29,597 nt of DNA from CAZOVB01 sp964583095 (lineage in GTDB: Bacteria; Planctomycetota; Phycisphaerae; SM23-33), in the NCBI GenBank assembly GCA_964583095.1, contig CAZOVB010000056.1, positions 1-29,597 on the forward strand. The letters are read 5' to 3'. Position 1 is the first letter of the stretch. Each line of letters starts with the position of its first letter. Shown here in pieces: positions 8,644 to 15,394 of the stretch. Position numbers and translations under genes: made by a program. The notes under the pieces were generated by a model. The model did not search any database and was not told where the DNA came from. It saw only the letters and a list, made by a program, of their open reading frames with translations.

Positions 8644-8688
8644 AACGAAAACGGGCCGAAGACGTCTGCTAAGAGCATCTTCGGCCCG
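8644..8688 (-). terminator. Intrinsic terminator after the small basic-protein gene
   Basis: On the minus strand an eleven-base perfect stem (CGGGCCGAAGA with TCTTCGGCCCG, arms 8678-8688 and 8652-8662) is followed directly by TTTTCGTT. It lies about 28 bases after the stop of the 48-residue gene. The plus strand has no T-tract after the stem, so it acts in one direction. Confidence 0.75.
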
Positions 8689-8715
8689 AATGGTCCGACC
8701 ATCGGCAAGGCCCGA

Positions 8716-8862
8716 TCAGCTTTCCTGGCCTTCGCGCTGCCTTCGAGCTTCCACCCGGGCAGCCTTGCGTCGGCGCTGCTTGGCCTTGCGAGGCGCGTTC
8801 TTCTTGCGTGTTTCCTTCTGATTTTCCAGCCGCTTATTGAGTCGATCGCGTCGCTGTCCCAT
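8716..8862 (-). CDS. Small, very basic protein (48 residues)
   Basis: ATG at 8862 to TGA at 8716 encodes 48 residues, beginning MGQRRDRLNKRLENQ. There are 13 Arg and 7 Lys against six acidic residues, with no Cys or aromatic residues, and the sequence looks wholly helical. AAGGA lies six to seven bases before the ATG. A sigma-70-like promoter sits just upstream and an intrinsic terminator just downstream, so the gene appears to be an independent transcription unit; this strengthens the call beyond the ORF alone. The composition resembles small ribosomal or nucleic-acid-associated proteins (bS21/bL34 type in character), but no conserved motif of those families is seen and I do not assign it. 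A nucleic-acid-binding role is inference from charge. Confidence 0.7.
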   Translation of the reverse strand: MGQRRDRLNKRLENQKETRKKNAPRKAKQRRRKAARVEARRQREGQES

Positions 8863-8897
8863 GATTTTCCTTTCAAAACAGTGATGCAAAGCGTCCT

Positions 8898-8926
8898 ACT
8901 GTACCGCTAAAGGCTTTATGGATCAA
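8898..8926 (-). promoter_or_regulatory. Sigma-70-like promoter of the 48-residue basic-protein gene
   Basis: On the minus strand TTGATC (8921-8926) and TACAGT (8898-8903) are separated by 17 bases; each matches consensus at four of six positions. The predicted start near 8891 gives a leader of about 28 bases ending in the AAGGA site of the small gene. Confidence 0.5.
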
Positions 8927-8957
8927 TGCCCCATCGGCCCGGAGAACCCGCCGGTTG

Positions 8958-9386
8958 TCAGGAAACTTCCACCAGTTCGATCTCGAAGGTCAGGTCCTGA
9001 CCGGCCAGCGGACTGTTGGCATCGAGCGTGACATTCTCCTCGGTGACGTCGGTCACCACGGCGGGGATAGCCTGGCCCTGCTCGGAGCCGACCTGGAAGC
9101 GCTGGCCCTGTTCGGGCTCGACACCCTCGGGGAACTTGTCCTTGTCCACCGTTACGACCATGTCGTCGCGACGCGGGCCGTAGGCGTCGTCGCAGGGAAT
9201 CTTGACGGTCTTCTTCTCGCCGACTTCCATACCGACCACCGCCTGCTCGAAACCGGGGATGACCTGACCTTCTCCGACGGTGAATTCGATCGGTTCGCGA
9301 CCTTCGCTGCTGTCGAAGACCGTTCCATCGTCGAGCTTACCGGTGTAGTGTACTTTGACTTCGTTGCCGTTTTGTGCTTCGGCCAT
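8958..9386 (-). CDS. FKBP-type peptidyl-prolyl cis-trans isomerase, SlyD-like
   Basis: The 142-residue protein starts at the ATG at 9386, with GGAGG about seven bases before it; the frame upstream has no comparable start. KVHYTGKLDDGTVFDSS, the FTVGEGQVIPGFEQAV block and DAYGPRRDD are typical of FKBP isomerases of the SlyD/FkpB group. The inserted IF (chaperone-like) domain lies around residues 72-125 between the two FKBP halves. There is no signal peptide, so it should be cytoplasmic, accelerating prolyl isomerisation and assisting folding. It lacks the His/Cys-rich metal-binding tail of E. coli SlyD and ends at about the point where that tail would begin. The leader carries a strong promoter and a terminator-shaped hairpin, suggesting transcript-level control. 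Confidence 0.92.
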   Translation of the reverse strand: MAEAQNGNEVKVHYTGKLDDGTVFDSSEGREPIEFTVGEGQVIPGFEQAVVGMEVGEKKTVKIPCDDAYGPRRDDMVVTVDKDKFPEGVEPEQGQRFQVGSEQGQAIPAVVTDVTEENVTLDANSPLAGQDLTFEIELVEVS

Positions 9387-9420
9387 GAGGGGCCTCCCGG
9401 AGGTTTTGGAGTAAATAGAG

Positions 9421-9450
9421 TCAAAAAAGAGACGGGCACTGGTTGCCCGT
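9421..9450 (-). promoter_or_regulatory. Terminator-shaped hairpin in the FKBP leader
   Basis: On the minus strand ACGGGCA and TGCCCGT (9444-9450 and 9432-9438) form a seven-base GC-rich stem with a five-base loop, followed by TCTCTTTTTT. It lies between the predicted promoter (9478-9506) and the isomerase ATG. A second weaker hairpin (CAGAGAA, GCT, TTTTCTG; about 9452-9468) precedes it. As there is no upstream minus-strand gene to terminate, an attenuator is possible. Confidence 0.5.
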
Positions 9451-9477
9451 GCAGAAAAAGCTTCTCTGGCAGCAAGT

Positions 9478-9506
9478 ATTATAGCTGCGACCGGAGAGAT
9501 TGACAG
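9478..9506 (-). promoter_or_regulatory. Sigma-70-like promoter of the FKBP isomerase gene
   Basis: CTGTCA (9501-9506, four of six matches) and a perfect TATAAT (9478-9483) on the minus strand are separated by exactly 17 bases. The predicted start near 9471 gives a leader of about 85 bases. It lies in the divergent spacer to the ThuA-like gene. Confidence 0.65.
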
Positions 9507-9627
9507 GAGCTTCTGAAATTGCCCGCCCGGGGAGATTTCAAGACAGAGAGGCCCTTGCATTTGCCGACCATTGCAGTACTTTGGCCCAGTGACCGGTTAT
9601 CCCTCTATCTCCCAAAGGAGCCTGCCG

Positions 9628-10362
9628 ATGCCTGAGAACATCCACGTGACCGTCTGGAACGAATTCCGCCACGAGAAGGAAAAAGAACCCATCGGGAAAA
9701 TCTACCCCGAAGGCATGCACGGCGCCATCGCCGGACACCTCAACGCCCTGGACAACATCCAGGCCGGCACGGCCACGCTCGATGAGCCCGACCACGGCCT
9801 GAGCGACGAAGTCCTGGCCAAGACCGACGTGATGATCTGGTGGGGCCATGCCGCCCACCACGAGGTCAAAGACGAGATCGCCGCGAAAGTCCAGAAACGC
9901 GTCCTGGAAGGCATGGGCCTCATCGTCCTGCACTCCGGGCACCTTTCCAAGCCCTTTAAGCTGCTGATGGGAACAGGCTGCACGCTCAAGTGGCGAGAAG
10001 AAGGCGAGCGGGAAGTCCTCTGGGTCACCCGTCCGGGACACCCGATCCTCCAGGGAATCGAGGATTTCTTTACCCTGGAGCATACCGAGATGTACGGCGA
10101 GTTCTTCGACGTGCCCGAGCCCGACGAGACGGTCCTGATCTCCAGCTTCGAAGGAGGTGAGGTCTTCCGCAGCGGAATAACCTACAACCGCGGGGCCGGA
10201 AAGGTCTTCTACTTCCGCCCCGGCCACGAGACCTATCCGATCTTCCACGACCCGACCGTGCTGAAGATCATCGGCAATGCCGTCCGATGGGCCGCCCCCA
10301 CCGCAAGCCGCGAAGTCCGCTGCCACCACAAGAAGCAACTGGGCTGGTGGAAGCAAGCCTGA
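9628..10362 (+). CDS. ThuA-like domain protein
   Basis: The ATG at 9628 has AAAGGAG seven bases upstream, giving a 244-residue product; longer in-frame starts lack such a site. The sequence matches the ThuA (trehalose-utilisation) fold, which resembles class I glutamine amidotransferases. VTVWNEFRHEKEKEPIGKIY at the start, DVMIWWGHAAHHEV near residue 70, GLIVLHSGH near 100 and GKVFYFRPGHETYPIFHDP near the end are characteristic. There is no signal peptide. ThuA-like proteins are linked to sugar metabolism, including trehalose and 3-keto sugar pathways, but their chemistry is often undefined and no sugar transporter lies beside this one. A strong terminator follows, so the gene is probably monocistronic. 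Confidence 0.9.
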   Translation: MPENIHVTVWNEFRHEKEKEPIGKIYPEGMHGAIAGHLNALDNIQAGTATLDEPDHGLSDEVLAKTDVMIWWGHAAHHEVKDEIAAKVQKRVLEGMGLIVLHSGHLSKPFKLLMGTGCTLKWREEGEREVLWVTRPGHPILQGIEDFFTLEHTEMYGEFFDVPEPDETVLISSFEGGEVFRSGITYNRGAGKVFYFRPGHETYPIFHDPTVLKIIGNAVRWAAPTASREVRCHHKKQLGWWKQA

Positions 10363-10393
10363 TCGACCCACCCCCCAGCGCAGAGGCATTCCC

Positions 10394-10431
10394 CGCCGCC
10401 GAAGGAAACGTTTCCTTCGGCGGCGTTTTTT
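10394..10431 (+). terminator. Intrinsic terminator after the ThuA-like gene
   Basis: A 16-base perfect inverted repeat (10394-10409 with 10410-10425) is followed directly by six T residues. The central bases would form the loop. It lies about 30 bases after the ThuA stop, separating it from the phosphatase gene. Confidence 0.9.
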
Positions 10432-10522
10432 CCAGTCCGATCGGCCACAAACGCCCACTTTCCTCCCACGCGCTGATCCGGTATCCTCTGCCGAGACACT
10501 CGCAACCCCCGAAGGTGCCTTT

Positions 10523-11068
10523 ATGGGAGTCATTGGCTGGATTCGCCGGAAACTCGGCGCTCAGGACGTGGTTTTCCTCCGGATCCCCTTGGAGGGAATC
10601 CAGGGAGGCCTGTACGTAAGCCCCATGCCGTACGGACCTTATGACAAGTACAACCAACTGATGCGCCGCTACGTCCAAGAGAAGATCGAGTTCGCCATTC
10701 CCCTGGTGACCGATGCGGAAATCGCCGGAAAGGCCAAACGCGACGTCCTGGCCCTCTACGAAAAAAATGCAATCGAGGTCATCCGCTTCCCCGTAAAAGA
10801 CCTGACCAGCCCGGAGCTGGAGAAGGTCCGCGAACTGGTCCGCACCGTCGCTCCCTATCTCCGCGCCGGGGCCAGGGTGGCCGTCCACTGCAACGCCGGC
10901 GTCGGTCGAACCGCCGTCATCGTCGCCTGCCTGGCAGCCAAGCTTCTGGACCTCGAAGGCCCCGAAGCCACGCGCCACGTAACGAGCCGGATGCACACAC
11001 AGATGACCACCTCCCAGAAACGCGTCGTCGAGAAGTTCGCCCACGACAGAGACCACCTGCCCGCATGA
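10523..11068 (+). CDS. Protein-tyrosine/dual-specificity phosphatase family protein (CDKN3-like)
   Basis: The 181-residue product from the ATG at 10523 follows GAAGG by about seven bases; the open frame further upstream runs back through the terminator and is unlikely to be coding. HCNAGVGRTA at 122-131 is the HCxxGxxR[ST] loop of cysteine phosphatases, with nucleophile Cys123 and Arg129. Asp93 in FPVKDLTSPE is in the usual position for the general acid. GGLYVSPMPYG near the start fits the CDKN3/cyclin-dependent-kinase-inhibitor-3 type and related bacterial enzymes. It is cytoplasmic by sequence. Substrate could be a phosphoprotein or a small phosphate ester. It ends three bases from the stop of the convergent acetyltransferase gene. 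Confidence 0.88.
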   Translation: MGVIGWIRRKLGAQDVVFLRIPLEGIQGGLYVSPMPYGPYDKYNQLMRRYVQEKIEFAIPLVTDAEIAGKAKRDVLALYEKNAIEVIRFPVKDLTSPELEKVRELVRTVAPYLRAGARVAVHCNAGVGRTAVIVACLAAKLLDLEGPEATRHVTSRMHTQMTTSQKRVVEKFAHDRDHLPA

Positions 11069-11071
11069 GGC

Positions 11072-11848
11072 TCACTCTTCCCACGGGCCGGGCTTGTAGA
11101 GCCTCTGGGGGGCACTGCTGAGCACGTCCAGCATGAACCTCCTGTAAGGCTTGGCCTGGATCAGCCTGCTGTAGCCTCTGCCGGTGAGGCCCAGGCGGAG
11201 AATCCCCGCCTGGAACAGAGGTATCTCCTGGTCCAGCCAATACTTGTAGTCCCGATAATCGTCCCGGTGGGCCCGGACGTGCATCACATGCTCTGCGCCC
11301 TGGGCGTCGATCACGTGGTAGGTACTCTCCTGCGGGTAGTAGAGCCCTTCCAGCCCGGCCTCTTCCTCCAGGCTGTGCAGCGTGGTGTTGTTCATCAGGG
11401 TCACGCCCAGCAGCAGGATGGCCCCGTTTTCAACCCGGCAGATGCGCCCGTAGGCGCTCTCGGGTGGACAGGGAGACGTCGCCTGGAGCTGATCGGCCGT
11501 GTACCACTGCGCCCGGGCGCCGCCGGCCCCCACCGAGTGCGTGGGGTGCAGGCTTCGAATCACCCCGGGGCGCTTGCGGAAGACTTCCGTCAGGGCCCCG
11601 ACGCACGACGGGCTGTGCAGGACGTGGAAGACCGGCTGATCCCCCGTGACCGTTGCCCAGGTGTGGGTCGGCAGGATCAGCGTGCCTTGCGGGCCCAGGA
11701 TCTCCTGGAGGACATCCAGGACGGCATCGGCCCCGCCGTCGACCTTGCCGATCCGCCGCAGCGAGGAATGCACCAGCACGTCCATGCCCTCCCGCAGGCC
11801 CAACCGGAGCAGTTGCTCTTTGAACTCGGAGGCTTTCAGCGGTTCCAT
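11072..11848 (-). CDS. AAC(3)-family N-acetyltransferase
   Basis: This 258-residue protein matches the antibiotic N-acetyltransferase (AAC(3)/YokD) family. DVLVHSSLRRIG near residue 23, GTLILPTHTW near 55, HPTHSVGAGG at 101-110 and ESAYGRICRVENGAILLLGV near 128 follow the family order. The family transfers acetyl from acetyl-CoA to an amine; some members inactivate aminoglycosides by 3-N-acetylation, but many chromosomal homologues have other substrates, for example in natural product or surface sugar modification. It starts two bases after the sulfatase stop, so the pair is probably co-transcribed. The context does not suggest resistance. It ends three bases from the convergent phosphatase gene. 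Confidence 0.88.
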   Translation of the reverse strand: MEPLKASEFKEQLLRLGLREGMDVLVHSSLRRIGKVDGGADAVLDVLQEILGPQGTLILPTHTWATVTGDQPVFHVLHSPSCVGALTEVFRKRPGVIRSLHPTHSVGAGGARAQWYTADQLQATSPCPPESAYGRICRVENGAILLLGVTLMNNTTLHSLEEEAGLEGLYYPQESTYHVIDAQGAEHVMHVRAHRDDYRDYKYWLDQEIPLFQAGILRLGLTGRGYSRLIQAKPYRRFMLDVLSSAPQRLYKPGPWEE

Positions 11849-11850
11849 GC

Positions 11851-13218
11851 TCAGATCTCCGGAAGCTGGAACTCGTCGCCGGTATCGGCGATCCAGGCCC
11901 CCAGGCGGTCCTGCAGGCGCCTGCGCTGGTCCCGGTAGAGCGTATCGGTCGCGTGGTTGACCTGCTCGAACGGATCTTCATTCAGGTTATAGAGCATCCA
12001 GGGCTGGCCCGAGAGGCAGACGTACTTCCATCCGTCGGTGGTCACCACCCCTCGCCAGGGCCGATCCACGCTGTTGGGGTGCCCGGTCGCAATGACCTCC
12101 TGCAAAAAAGCAGAGTCCGGATAGCTCACCCCATCCCGGCCTCCCTGGAACATCCCGCTGTAGTCGGTGCCTTCCATCCAGTCCGGAACGTCCACCCCCA
12201 AGAGCCCCAGGCTCGTCGGGGCGATGTCCACGTGGTTGACCGGCACGTTGGGGATTTCCCCGCGGGCGTGGCCGTAACTGGTCTCGCCCCGGCTGATGAT
12301 GAAGGGAATGCGGATCGACTCCTCCCACGGGGAGGTCTTGCGGAACTGGCCCTGCGAGCCGTGCATGTCGCCATGATCGGAGAAGAATACGATGTACGTA
12401 TCGTCGCTGAGCGACAGCTCGTCGAGGGTCCGGCCGATGCGCCCGAGGTTCCAGTCGAGGTTTTCGATCTGGGCGTAGTAGCCGGCCAGTTCCCGCTGGG
12501 CCCTGCTTCGGACCCCCGGTACGTCGGGAACATTGGGTCGAAACTGCACGCCGGCGGGGTTGTGCTCGGCCATGAACTCCTCCGGGGCCAGGTACGGATC
12601 GTGGGGTGGCTGAACCGAAAGAGCGGCAAAAAAGGGCTGGGGCTCCTGGCCCTGCTGATCCTCCTGGGTGTTGTGTCCGGCCCGATCGTGGAGATAGTCG
12701 ATGAGCAGATCGGTCAGGCGATCGGTCTCGTAGCCGTCGAGCCTGTAGTGGAAGGCTTCCTGGCCCGCGCCGCCGTGGACCCAGCAGTCCCATTGGTTGT
12801 TGTTGTTCTCGAAGCCGACCCACTCGTCGAAGCCGCCCCTTCGCTCGGGCGGGACGATATGCATCGCTCCCCGGCCATTGCGTTCGTGGTACCCGTCTAC
12901 GTGCCACTTGCCGAAATAGGCTGTATGATAGCCGGCCTGCTTGAGCGGCCCGGCCAGGGTGGCTGTGCCCTCGGGCAGGGGGTATTCGTGGCCGGGGACA
13001 CACTTGTGGGGGTAGATGCCCGTCAGCAGCGACCCTCGGAACGGACAGCAGAGGGGAAAGCCGCTCAGAGCCGCGGAGAATCTGGCTCCCAGGGTACCCA
13101 TCCGATCCAGGACGGGGGTATTGACGTTGGGGTCGCCCATGCAGCTCAGGGCCTGGGCTCGGTGCTGATCTCCAAAGACCCAGATCATATTGGGCCTGGT
13201 TTTTTCCGGCTGGGACAT
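11851..13218 (-). CDS. Type I sulfatase (formylglycine-dependent)
   Basis: The ATG at 13218 is preceded by AAAGGAAAGG and gives 455 residues. MIWVFGDQHRAQALS near residue 11 contains the first metal-binding Asp. Cys57 in FPLCCPFRGSLLTG fits the CxPxR signature whose Cys is converted to formylglycine; the position after Pro is Phe, as in some sulfatases. FFSDHGDMHGSQGQ carries the second metal cluster. The sequence is that of the N-sulfatase/choline-sulfatase-like part of family S1. There is no clear signal peptide from this start, so it may be cytoplasmic or exported by another route. Substrate cannot be inferred; sulfated polysaccharides are the usual targets in planctomycetes. It heads a two-gene unit with the AAC(3)-family enzyme. 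Confidence 0.93.
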   Translation of the reverse strand: MSQPEKTRPNMIWVFGDQHRAQALSCMGDPNVNTPVLDRMGTLGARFSAALSGFPLCCPFRGSLLTGIYPHKCVPGHEYPLPEGTATLAGPLKQAGYHTAYFGKWHVDGYHERNGRGAMHIVPPERRGGFDEWVGFENNNNQWDCWVHGGAGQEAFHYRLDGYETDRLTDLLIDYLHDRAGHNTQEDQQGQEPQPFFAALSVQPPHDPYLAPEEFMAEHNPAGVQFRPNVPDVPGVRSRAQRELAGYYAQIENLDWNLGRIGRTLDELSLSDDTYIVFFSDHGDMHGSQGQFRKTSPWEESIRIPFIISRGETSYGHARGEIPNVPVNHVDIAPTSLGLLGVDVPDWMEGTDYSGMFQGGRDGVSYPDSAFLQEVIATGHPNSVDRPWRGVVTTDGWKYVCLSGQPWMLYNLNEDPFEQVNHATDTLYRDQRRRLQDRLGAWIADTGDEFQLPEI

Positions 13219-13327
13219 GCCTTTCCTTTCGGGCCAAGGGGTCGAAAATTGCCCGGGCATGGTAGAAGATCCACGCGCTGCTGCCAAGATGAATTGGCCC
13301 CGAAGCGTTCATTGGTCCGATGAAAGC

Positions 13328-13356
13328 TTGCACCCGGCCGGGCCAGACGCTACTGT
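13328..13356 (+). promoter_or_regulatory. Weak promoter candidate for the STAS-ATPase unit
   Basis: TTGCAC (13328-13333) and TACTGT (13351-13356) are separated by 17 bases and match consensus at about three of six positions each. Position in the divergent spacer to the sulfatase is suitable, but the match is weak. The rest of the spacer (13219-13433) shows no other clear element. Confidence 0.25.
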
Positions 13357-13433
13357 TTGGTTCAGTTCGTACCGGCGCGGCTCGCGCTTTGGACGGGTCA
13401 CTTCCGCCAGGATCCCAGAGGAAGGAATATCGA

Positions 13434-13805
13434 ATGGACGTCAATATTCGCCGCGACGACAGAGGCGTGTATATCATAGAGTGTCCTCCCGAGATGGAAT
13501 GGACCGTGCGTGTGGATCTCGTTTCGATGCTGACCGAAAGAATCGGCGACGACGAATTCCGCGGCGTGATTCTGGATCTCGGGCAGGTCAATTACATCAA
13601 TTCCGCGGGGCTCGGCGCGGTATTCGGCCTGCGGAAGCACGTGCTGGACAATGACGCGACCATCGTAATCGCCAGACCCAAACCGGGGATTCAGCGGATG
13701 CTCAAGACCGTCAATCTCCCGACATTGATCCCGGTAGTCGATTCGCTTTCCCAGGCTCGGGACAAGATCGGCAATAACGATATCAACCAGCAGGAAGACT
13801 CATGA
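13434..13805 (+). CDS. STAS-domain protein (anti-sigma-factor-antagonist-like)
   Basis: The ATG at 13434 has AGGAAGGA about eight bases upstream and gives 123 residues; the upstream frame lacks a site. GVILDLGQVNYINSAGLGAV matches the conserved STAS strand-loop in which Ser57 (the Ser of NSAGLG) occupies the phosphorylation position of SpoIIAA-like proteins. The rest fits a short alpha/beta STAS fold and has no membrane segment. In known systems such proteins bind a kinase/anti-sigma factor, and phosphorylation controls binding. No kinase or phosphatase lies adjacent; instead its stop overlaps the ATG of a secretion-type ATPase (ATGA), suggesting they act together. Confidence 0.9.
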   Translation: MDVNIRRDDRGVYIIECPPEMEWTVRVDLVSMLTERIGDDEFRGVILDLGQVNYINSAGLGAVFGLRKHVLDNDATIVIARPKPGIQRMLKTVNLPTLIPVVDSLSQARDKIGNNDINQQEDS

Positions 13806-15046
13806 GTCAAACTTCGGACGATCGAGATCGCAAACAGGTCCAGAAGATCCTGGACGTCGAAGCCGTTATCTCCGACGACGCCAACCCCACCCTCGTCTGG
13901 GAGGGCATCGTCTCCAACGCCGTCGAGGCCCGCGTCAGTGACATCCACTGCCTGGCCACCAAGGACGGCTACGAGCTTGCCTACCGCATCGACGGCGAAT
14001 TGCGCGTCCAGGGCAACTTCGCCGGAGAACTGGGCCGGAGGCTGATCAACCACGTCAAGAGCATCGCCGGCATGGACGTCGGCGAGTACCGACGCCCCTG
14101 CGAAGGCCGACTCAAAACCGACGTCAACGACCGCGTCGTGGACCTGCGCATCAGTTGCGTGGCCAGCATCCACGGCCAGGACATGGTCGTGCGAATCTTC
14201 GACCATACCGTCCAGCTTCTGTCCCTGGATGAACTGGGAATGATCGAGTCGCAGATCAACTACGCCCGCGACATGGTCACCCGCCCCAACGGGCTGATCC
14301 TCGTCTGCGGCGGAAGCGGAAGCGGAAAAACCACAACCCTCTACGCGATGCTCCGAGAGATCACCCGCCGGGGCCGAAAAATCATGACCATCGAGAATCC
14401 GGTCGAATTCGACCTGGACGGGGTCAACCAGACCCAGGTCAATCCGCGCATCAATGTCTCCTTCGCCTCCCTGCTGCGGGCCATCCTCCGCCAGGATCCC
14501 GACGTGATCATGGTCGGAGAAATCCGCGATGAAGAGACCGCCTCCACCGCCGTTCGCGCAGCCAATACCGGCCACCTGGTCCTTGCCACCATCCACGCCA
14601 CCACCGCCAGCCGGGCCGTGGAATCCATGCTCAGTCTCGGTGTGCATCCGTATTTCTTCAATGTGGCCCTGCGATGCATCATCGCCCAGGTGCTCGTCAA
14701 GCGTATCTGCAGCGAGTGCAAGACCGAACTGCCCGAAACCGGAGACATGGTCGTCGACGAGACCATCCGCGAGTACCTGCCCCGAACCGTCAAGCCCAAC
14801 CTCGCACAGGGCAAGGGCTGTGACCACTGCTTCAACACCGGCTACCGGGGCCGACTCGGTGTCTTCGAACTCATGATCCCCGACGAGGAAATCCGCCGGC
14901 TGATCCTCCAGGAGGCCAGCGCCGATCGACTGGAACAGACAGCTGCCCAGAGCCGAATGCTCACCCTGGAACAGGCAGGAAAGCTCGCCGCGGTTACCCA
15001 GTTGACTACCATGGAAGAAATCGTCGACGCGATGCCCAGTGTCTGA
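13802..15046 (+). CDS. GspE/PilB-type secretion or pilus ATPase
   Basis: This 414-residue protein begins with a short N-terminal region, then ARVSDIHCLATKDGYELAYRIDG (residues 43-65), typical of the GspE/PilB N2 domain. Walker A GGSGSGKTT is at 170-178, the Asp box TIENPVE starts at 197, Walker B DPDVIMVGEIRD is at 232-243 and the His box GHLVLATIHA is at 257-266. Two CxxC pairs (Cys303/306 and Cys340/343) form the zinc-binding insert of this family. All ATPase motifs are intact. The usual longer GspE N1 domain is absent, giving a compact form. It would drive a type II secretion or type IV pilus-like machine from the cytoplasm, though no pilin, GspD or GspF lies in the window. The gene overlaps the STAS gene. 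Confidence 0.93.
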   Translation: MSQTSDDRDRKQVQKILDVEAVISDDANPTLVWEGIVSNAVEARVSDIHCLATKDGYELAYRIDGELRVQGNFAGELGRRLINHVKSIAGMDVGEYRRPCEGRLKTDVNDRVVDLRISCVASIHGQDMVVRIFDHTVQLLSLDELGMIESQINYARDMVTRPNGLILVCGGSGSGKTTTLYAMLREITRRGRKIMTIENPVEFDLDGVNQTQVNPRINVSFASLLRAILRQDPDVIMVGEIRDEETASTAVRAANTGHLVLATIHATTASRAVESMLSLGVHPYFFNVALRCIIAQVLVKRICSECKTELPETGDMVVDETIREYLPRTVKPNLAQGKGCDHCFNTGYRGRLGVFELMIPDEEIRRLILQEASADRLEQTAAQSRMLTLEQAGKLAAVTQLTTMEEIVDAMPSV

Positions 15047-15138
15047 CCCCGCCGGCAGCGAATACGCATATCGAGCTCTTCTGCCCTTGGGCGACGAACC
15101 GACCCCGGGCTGAAAAACAACCTCTCTTTTCAAGTTGC

Positions 15139-15190
15139 CTCCGGCTGCTTCCGATAGGTCTATCGCGCCATACGCTGCGCCCAGCCGGAG
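15139..15190 (+). ncRNA. Candidate structured 5' leader that can sequester the ribosome-binding site
   Basis: CTCCGGCTG (15139-15147) is perfectly complementary to CAGCCGGAG (15182-15190), which contains the likely ribosome-binding sequence of the 64-residue ORF. Between them CGATAG-GT-CTATCG (15152-15165) forms an inner hairpin, and GCG (15165-15167) may pair with CGC (15178-15180), giving a possible three-way junction. TGAAAA/TTTTCA (15111-15132) flanks it upstream. No known riboswitch consensus was recognised. Function is inferred only from pairing. Confidence 0.4.
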
Positions 15191-15196
15191 AGACCC

Positions 15197-15391
15197 ATGA
15201 AAGCCCGATTGCCCTTCCTCTATGACATGCGAATGTTTTCCCAGGACCAGAGTCGCGAAGCGCCGGCTGCGGCCTCGCTTCTGGAAGACTCCGCCGATCA
15301 CATGGACACCCTCGAAAAACTCCGGGATCAGTTGCTCCAGATCGAAGACGTTCTCAACCGATCCAGAAAGAGACCCAACGAGAAGCAGTAA
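15197..15391 (+). CDS. Small hypothetical protein (64 residues)
   Basis: ATG at 15197 to TAA encodes 64 residues preceded by CCGGAGAGA. There is no signal peptide, Cys or recognised motif. Residues 30-60 (DSADHMDTLEKLRDQLLQIE) look like an amphipathic helix, possibly a coiled coil, and the C-terminus is basic. It lies after the STAS-ATPase pair and ends three bases from the convergent DUF1080 gene, so it could be co-transcribed with the ATPase or have its own start in the structured leader. Codon use is similar to its neighbours, which favours a real gene, but the evidence is modest. Confidence 0.5.
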   Translation: MKARLPFLYDMRMFSQDQSREAPAAASLLEDSADHMDTLEKLRDQLLQIEDVLNRSRKRPNEKQ

Positions 15392-15394
15392 CGC

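Noticed and set aside
8520..8876. Minus-strand frame of 118 codons overlapping the small basic-protein gene
   Set aside because: It starts at TTG and runs through the terminator and the S41 promoter region. The 48-residue frame has the ribosome-binding site and compact regulatory signals instead.
11072..11848. Aminoglycoside resistance gene
   Set aside because: Family match alone does not show resistance; there is no mobile context and the linkage is to a sulfatase.
13691..15301. Minus-strand reading frame of 536 codons opposite the ATPase gene
   Set aside because: Antisense shadow with Gly/Asp/His-rich composition and no motifs; the plus strand has intact Walker motifs.
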